From Myxococcales bacterium (GTDB lineage Bacteria > Myxococcota_A > Polyangia > Nannocystales > Nannocystaceae): a DNA stretch of 64,000 bases. The DNA is taken from positions 1-64,000 of the forward strand of contig JACKDU010000006.1 in NCBI GenBank assembly GCA_020633335.1. Reading direction: 5' to 3'. The notes beneath the pieces are model-generated. The model ran no database searches. It was not told where the DNA came from and was given only the letters and a program-made list of their open reading frames with translations. Both the position numbers and the translations under genes were made by a program. This document shows positions 60,386 through 64,000 of this stretch, piece by piece. Positions within the stretch are counted from its first letter, which is position 1, and each line of letters starts with the position of its first letter.

Positions 60386-61669
60386 ATGCTCGGGTCCCGC
60401 CGCGCCGCGTCGGCGCTCGCCCTCGCGCTCACCCTCGGCTGCACGCCCCACGGCGAGCGCGAGCCGCCGCCGGTCGAGGTGCCCCCGCCGGAGCCCCCGC
60501 CCTCGCAGGCGCCCACGCCCCCGGAATTCGTGCCGCCGCGGGTCGAGATCGTCGGCCGCCCGCCGCCGCGGCCGGAGCCCTCGCCGGCGGGCGCCCGCTG
60601 CTTCCCGCGGCGCCACGATCACGCCCTCGGCGAGTGGGCGCTGAGCGGCGAGCTCGCGGATCTCGACGGCGACGGCCGCCCCGAGGTGATCGTCAACTAC
60701 TCGCTCGCCAGCACCCTGGGGATCCTCCCCCTCGACGGCGAGGGCCTCGGCCAGGAGCGTCGCTTCCGCCTCCAGAAGCCGGCGATCGGCGTGACCGTCG
60801 GCGACTTCAACGGCGACGGGCTCGCCGACATCGCCGCCTCCCACAGCGGCGAGGCGAGCGTCGGCGTCTACCTCGGGGTCGGCGAGGGCCGCTTCGCCGA
60901 CGCGCCGATCATCAACAAGGCCGCCCGCTACGTCGGCCGCGGGGCGGTCGGAGATCTCAACGGCGACGGCCGCCTCGACCTCGTCGTGCCGATCTGGCGG
61001 AGCCTCCTCCTCCTCCGCGGTGACGGTCGCGGGCACCTTCGGGTCGAGGGCCGGGTCGACGCCGGCCAGGCGCCGGAGCGACCGCTCCTCCTCGACTTCT
61101 CGGGCGACGGGCGCCTCGACGCCGCGGTCCCGAGCAACGACGAGCACCACCTCGCGCTCTTCCACGGCAGGGCAGGGGGCTCCCTCAAGGCGGCCGGGCG
61201 GATCCCCTGTGGAGAGGGCGGCGCCGCGTTGGCGGCCTTCGATCTCGAGGGCGACGGCGACCTCGATCTGGCGCAGGCGAACATCCACTCCGGCGATCTC
61301 TGCGTCTTCGTCGGCGACGGCCGCGGCGCCTTCCGGCTGCACACGGTCCTCGAGATCGGCGGCTACGCCAACGGGGTCGTCGCCGCCGACTTCGATCGCG
61401 ACGGCCACGTCGACCTCGCGGCGATCGCCTGGGACGATCGCCAGAGGGGCGGCGCGAGGGATGACGGGCCCCTCGGCGACGGCGTGGTCGTGGTCCTCCG
61501 CGGCGACGGCCAGGGGGGTCTCAAGGAGTGGTCGCGGCCGGCGGTCGGCACCTCGCCCAACGAGGTGTGGGCTCTTGACCTCAACAGCGACGGCGCCACC
61601 GATCTCCTGACCCTGAATTCCAACGGCCGCAGCCTGACGATCCTTGAGGGCGACGGCTGCCGCGGATAA
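60386..61669 (+). CDS. FG-GAP/VCBS repeat lipoprotein
   Basis: This 427-residue protein has the lipobox ALALTLGC, a Pro/Glu-rich spacer and about seven FG-GAP-type calcium loops (DLDGDGRPEVIV, DFNGDGLADIAA, DLNGDGRLDLVV, DFSGDGRLDAAV, DLEGDGDLDLAQ, DFDRDGHVDLAA, DLNSDGATDLLT). Seven such blades suggest a complete beta-propeller of the integrin-alpha type on the cell surface. The ligand is unknown. Confidence 0.85.
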   Translation: MLGSRRAASALALALTLGCTPHGEREPPPVEVPPPEPPPSQAPTPPEFVPPRVEIVGRPPPRPEPSPAGARCFPRRHDHALGEWALSGELADLDGDGRPEVIVNYSLASTLGILPLDGEGLGQERRFRLQKPAIGVTVGDFNGDGLADIAASHSGEASVGVYLGVGEGRFADAPIINKAARYVGRGAVGDLNGDGRLDLVVPIWRSLLLLRGDGRGHLRVEGRVDAGQAPERPLLLDFSGDGRLDAAVPSNDEHHLALFHGRAGGSLKAAGRIPCGEGGAALAAFDLEGDGDLDLAQANIHSGDLCVFVGDGRGAFRLHTVLEIGGYANGVVAADFDRDGHVDLAAIAWDDRQRGGARDDGPLGDGVVVVLRGDGQGGLKEWSRPAVGTSPNEVWALDLNSDGATDLLTLNSNGRSLTILEGDGCRG

Positions 61670-61863
61670 GAGCGGCGGGCCTGCGCTCTCCTCGCGGGTC
61701 CTCACCGGGCGCTCTTCTTGCGTGGCCGGCGAGCCGCCGGGTAGACTGCGAACGTCCCTCCGCGCCGCGAGAACCGATTGATGGCGATCTCTTCGCTCAC
61801 CCAGGCCCCTGGGCTCCGCTCGTGGCTTGAGGTCGGCGATGTCCGCCAGCGAGCGAGGCGCCC

Positions 61864-63810
61864 GTGCTGAAGACGGTCCGCGTCCCCGACCAGTTCGCGC
61901 CGATCTTCGAGAAGGCGCAGGAGTACGTCGCCGAGTTCTTCTCGCAGCGCAAGGACCTCCCCGAGCAGGGGACCATCGAGATCTTCGGCCAGCGCTACAT
62001 CCTCGTCCGCGCCTCGTCGATGTCGGTCGAGTTCTTCGAGATGGTCCAGAAGCTCTACGCCGACAAGGGCGAGGAGGAGGCGCTCGGGGTCGCGCGCTCG
62101 CTCCTCTTCGACATCGCCCACACGATGGCGATCGCCGACGCCCGCTCCTTCGCCGAGCGGATGCACGTCACCGACCCGATCTCCAAGCTCTCGGCCGGGC
62201 CGATCCAATTCGCGCACGCCGGCTTCGCCTTCGTCGACATCTCGGCGGAGAGCCGGCCGACCCCCGACGAGGACTTCTACCTCCTCTACGACCACCCCTT
62301 CTCCTTCGAGTCGGACTCCTGGCTGGCGGCCGGCAAGACCACCGACTTCCCGGTCTGCGTGATGAACGCGGGCTACGCCTCGGGCTGGTGCGAGCACTCC
62401 TTCGGGGTGCCGCTGGTCGCCACCGAGATCCTCTGCCGGGCCAAGGGCGACGACCACTGTCGCTTCATCATGGCCCACCCGACGCGGATCGAGGGCTTCA
62501 TCGCCGACTACCTCCGGGCCCAGCCGGGGCTCGCCAAGCACGTCACCCGCTACGAGATCCCCGGCTTCTTCTCGCGCAAGAAGATCGAGGACGAGCTCGC
62601 CGCCCGCGAGGAGCAGTACCGCGGGATCTTCGAGGCGTCGACCAACACGCTGATCATCGTCGACGACGCCGGGGCGATCGTCCACGCCAACCCGGCGGCG
62701 TCGCTCCTCTTCGGCTACGCGACCGACGAGCTCCGGGGGATGGAGCTCGGCCGCCTGGTCCTCGACCCGACCTTCTTCGCCAACTTCCGGGAGCGGATGG
62801 CCCAGGCCGGCACCTATCAGGGGGAGGTGGTGGCGACCTCGCGATCGCGCCGCCTCTACCACCTCGAGGTCCGGGGGGCGCGCTTCCGCTACCAGAAGCG
62901 CGACCGCCTCCTCCTGGTCTTCCACGACATCACCGAGCGCAAGGACGCCCAGCTCGCGCTCCGCCGGGCGAACGACCTCCTCGAGCGCCGGGTCACCGAG
63001 CGCACCCGGGAGATCGAGTCGGTCAACGCCCAGCTCCACCGGGTCAACGCCGAGCTCCGCTCGGCCCGCGATCACGCGGTCGACGCCAACCGGGCGAAGA
63101 GCGTCTTCCTCGCCAACATGAGCCACGAGCTGCGGACGCCGCTCAACGCGATCATCGGCTACGCCGAGCTGGTCGAGGAGGAGATGGCCGAGGATCGGGA
63201 TCCCGACGCCCAGCGCCGCGACCTCCGGCGGATCCGCTCCTCCGCCTTCCACCTCCTCTCGCTGATCAACGACGTCCTCGACGTCTCGAAGATCGAGGCC
63301 GGGAAGATGGGGGTCTACGTCGAGGAGTTCGACCCCCGCGAGCTCATCGAGGACGTCGTGGCGACGGTCGAGACCCTCGCCGCCCGCAACCTCAACCGCC
63401 TGGTGATCGACTTCTACGGCGAGGTCTGGCGGGTCGCCGCCGACCGCACCAAGGTCCGGCAGATCCTCTACAACCTCCTGAGCAACGCCTGCAAGTTCAC
63501 CCACGAGGGGACGATCGCGGTCCGCGCCGGGGTGGTCCCGCGGGGGGGCGGCGAGTGGCTCGAGATCGAGGTCCGCGACTCCGGGATCGGGATCCCCGAC
63601 GATCGCCTGGAGGAGCTCTTTGAGCCCTTCCGCCAGGCGGACGAGTCGACCACCCGAAAGTACGGCGGGACCGGGCTCGGCCTGGCGATCACCCGCTCGT
63701 TCTGCGAGCTCATGGGCGGCAGCGTCGAGGCCCGGAGCATCGTCGGCGTCGGCTCGACCTTCGTCGTCCGGCTGCCGCGCGAGGTCGCCGCGATCAGCAG
63801 CGACGGCTAG
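61864..63810 (+). CDS. hybrid-less sensor histidine kinase with V4R and PAS domains
   Basis: This 648-residue protein starts GTG 61864. A V4R-type ligand domain (CEHSFGVPLVATEILCRAKG then DDHCRFIMAHP, about 170-205) is followed by PAS (about 248-365, FEASTNTLIIVDDAGAIVHA), a coiled coil, HisKA with phospho-His in MSHELRTPLNAIIGYAE (about 421) and HATPase_c (NLLSNACKFTHEG, VRDSGIGIP, GGTGLGLAI). There is no transmembrane helix, so it senses a cytosolic signal, probably a small hydrophobic or aromatic ligand. No response regulator is adjacent. TAGACT at 61742-61747 is a possible -10 with a ~110-nt leader. Confidence 0.93.
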   Translation: MLKTVRVPDQFAPIFEKAQEYVAEFFSQRKDLPEQGTIEIFGQRYILVRASSMSVEFFEMVQKLYADKGEEEALGVARSLLFDIAHTMAIADARSFAERMHVTDPISKLSAGPIQFAHAGFAFVDISAESRPTPDEDFYLLYDHPFSFESDSWLAAGKTTDFPVCVMNAGYASGWCEHSFGVPLVATEILCRAKGDDHCRFIMAHPTRIEGFIADYLRAQPGLAKHVTRYEIPGFFSRKKIEDELAAREEQYRGIFEASTNTLIIVDDAGAIVHANPAASLLFGYATDELRGMELGRLVLDPTFFANFRERMAQAGTYQGEVVATSRSRRLYHLEVRGARFRYQKRDRLLLVFHDITERKDAQLALRRANDLLERRVTERTREIESVNAQLHRVNAELRSARDHAVDANRAKSVFLANMSHELRTPLNAIIGYAELVEEEMAEDRDPDAQRRDLRRIRSSAFHLLSLINDVLDVSKIEAGKMGVYVEEFDPRELIEDVVATVETLAARNLNRLVIDFYGEVWRVAADRTKVRQILYNLLSNACKFTHEGTIAVRAGVVPRGGGEWLEIEVRDSGIGIPDDRLEELFEPFRQADESTTRKYGGTGLGLAITRSFCELMGGSVEARSIVGVGSTFVVRLPREVAAISSDG

Positions 63811-64000
63811 GCCGCCGCCGAGCGGAACGATATTCGAACGCCCGCGGCGATCGGCCGCCGAGCGTCCGCAGACGTTCCACGCGGCGATGTCGCTCGCTCG
63901 ATGATCGGCGGCGGCGCGCGACGACGCCCCCATGGGTCCCCACGGGCCCCCACGGGCGCTGGAGCGCGCAAGCAGACCCTCGCGGGAGGACCTACGCTCG
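63811..64000. other. right-edge intergenic sequence
   Basis: No gene is recognisable. Three near-copies of a 10-bp unit (CCCCCACGGG-like) occur at about 63927-63956. Confidence 0.35.

Noticed and set aside
63927..63956. Three copies of a 10-bp CCCC-CAYGGG unit
   Set aside because: Short GC-rich repetition at the window edge with no associated feature.

Overview
The window is about 70% G+C. It looks like chromosome from a myxobacterium (Myxococcota), most likely of the Nannocystis/Enhygromyxa type. The evidence is the many Ser/Thr-rich lipoproteins carrying MopE-like or 'CGDG...EECDDGN' cysteine-rich repeats, MYXO-CTERM tails, choice-of-anchor-L and fibrinogen-like modules, and Ser/Thr kinases next to metabolic genes. 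This placement is an inference from protein families; no rRNA is present.

Region 1 (1-15.2 kb) is an accessory, defence-type island. On the minus strand lie a SNF2-like helicase (drmD) and a large N6-adenine methylase (drmMI, cut by the left edge). This is the front end of a class 1 DISARM system; drmA, drmB and drmC would lie outside the window. At 8.0-9.0 kb is a graveyard of transposase fragments (ISL3, IS3) with a stray FG-GAP fragment. Next comes a plus-strand two-gene unit. The first gene encodes a 1239-residue protein joining a nucleoside-phosphorylase-like domain, a SEFIR domain, an NB-ARC/STAND ATPase and TPR-like repeats. The second encodes an aldo/keto-reductase-like protein that has lost all four catalytic residues and lies in the same reading frame after a single UGA. 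This pair is the best candidate for an undescribed system. A C-terminal scrap of a surface protein, 11-bp direct repeats and a 50-residue ORF follow.

Region 2 (15.2-24 kb) holds housekeeping and secreted functions: acyl-CoA thioesterase, DUF3089 lipoprotein hydrolase, RNase HI, a YbjN-like protein, a caspase-like protein, an LPMO-like MYXO-CTERM protein, a choice-of-anchor-L lipoprotein, an unknown protein and tadA. At 24.3-25.0 kb is a tRNA cluster: four tRNA-Ser genes with four different anticodons, tRNA-Ala(CGC), and an aberrant tRNA-Trp-like gene.

Region 3 (25-43.8 kb) contains a P450, lipoproteins, ald-fabH, a dihaem cytochrome c lipoprotein, a frameshifted Cys-rich repeat gene, an FNT channel, a large Lhr helicase, an unknown protein, glutamine-dependent NAD synthetase and a fibrinogen-like lipoprotein.

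Region 4 (43.8-64 kb) is signalling-rich: a kinase with TolB-like and TPR parts overlapping an HD hydrolase, a murein endopeptidase, a membrane kinase operonic with a degenerate EF-Tu paralogue, a rhodanese lipoprotein, two lipoproteins, an MFS transporter, guanine deaminase, a diguanylate cyclase, a cytochrome c, an FG-GAP lipoprotein and a V4R-PAS histidine kinase.

Two patterns cut across the window. (i) A dispersed 14-bp palindrome close to TGTCCGAAGGGACA occurs between genes and also inside coding linkers. (ii) A -10-like TANNNT box lies only 6-11 nt before many start codons, which predicts widespread leaderless or near-leaderless mRNAs.
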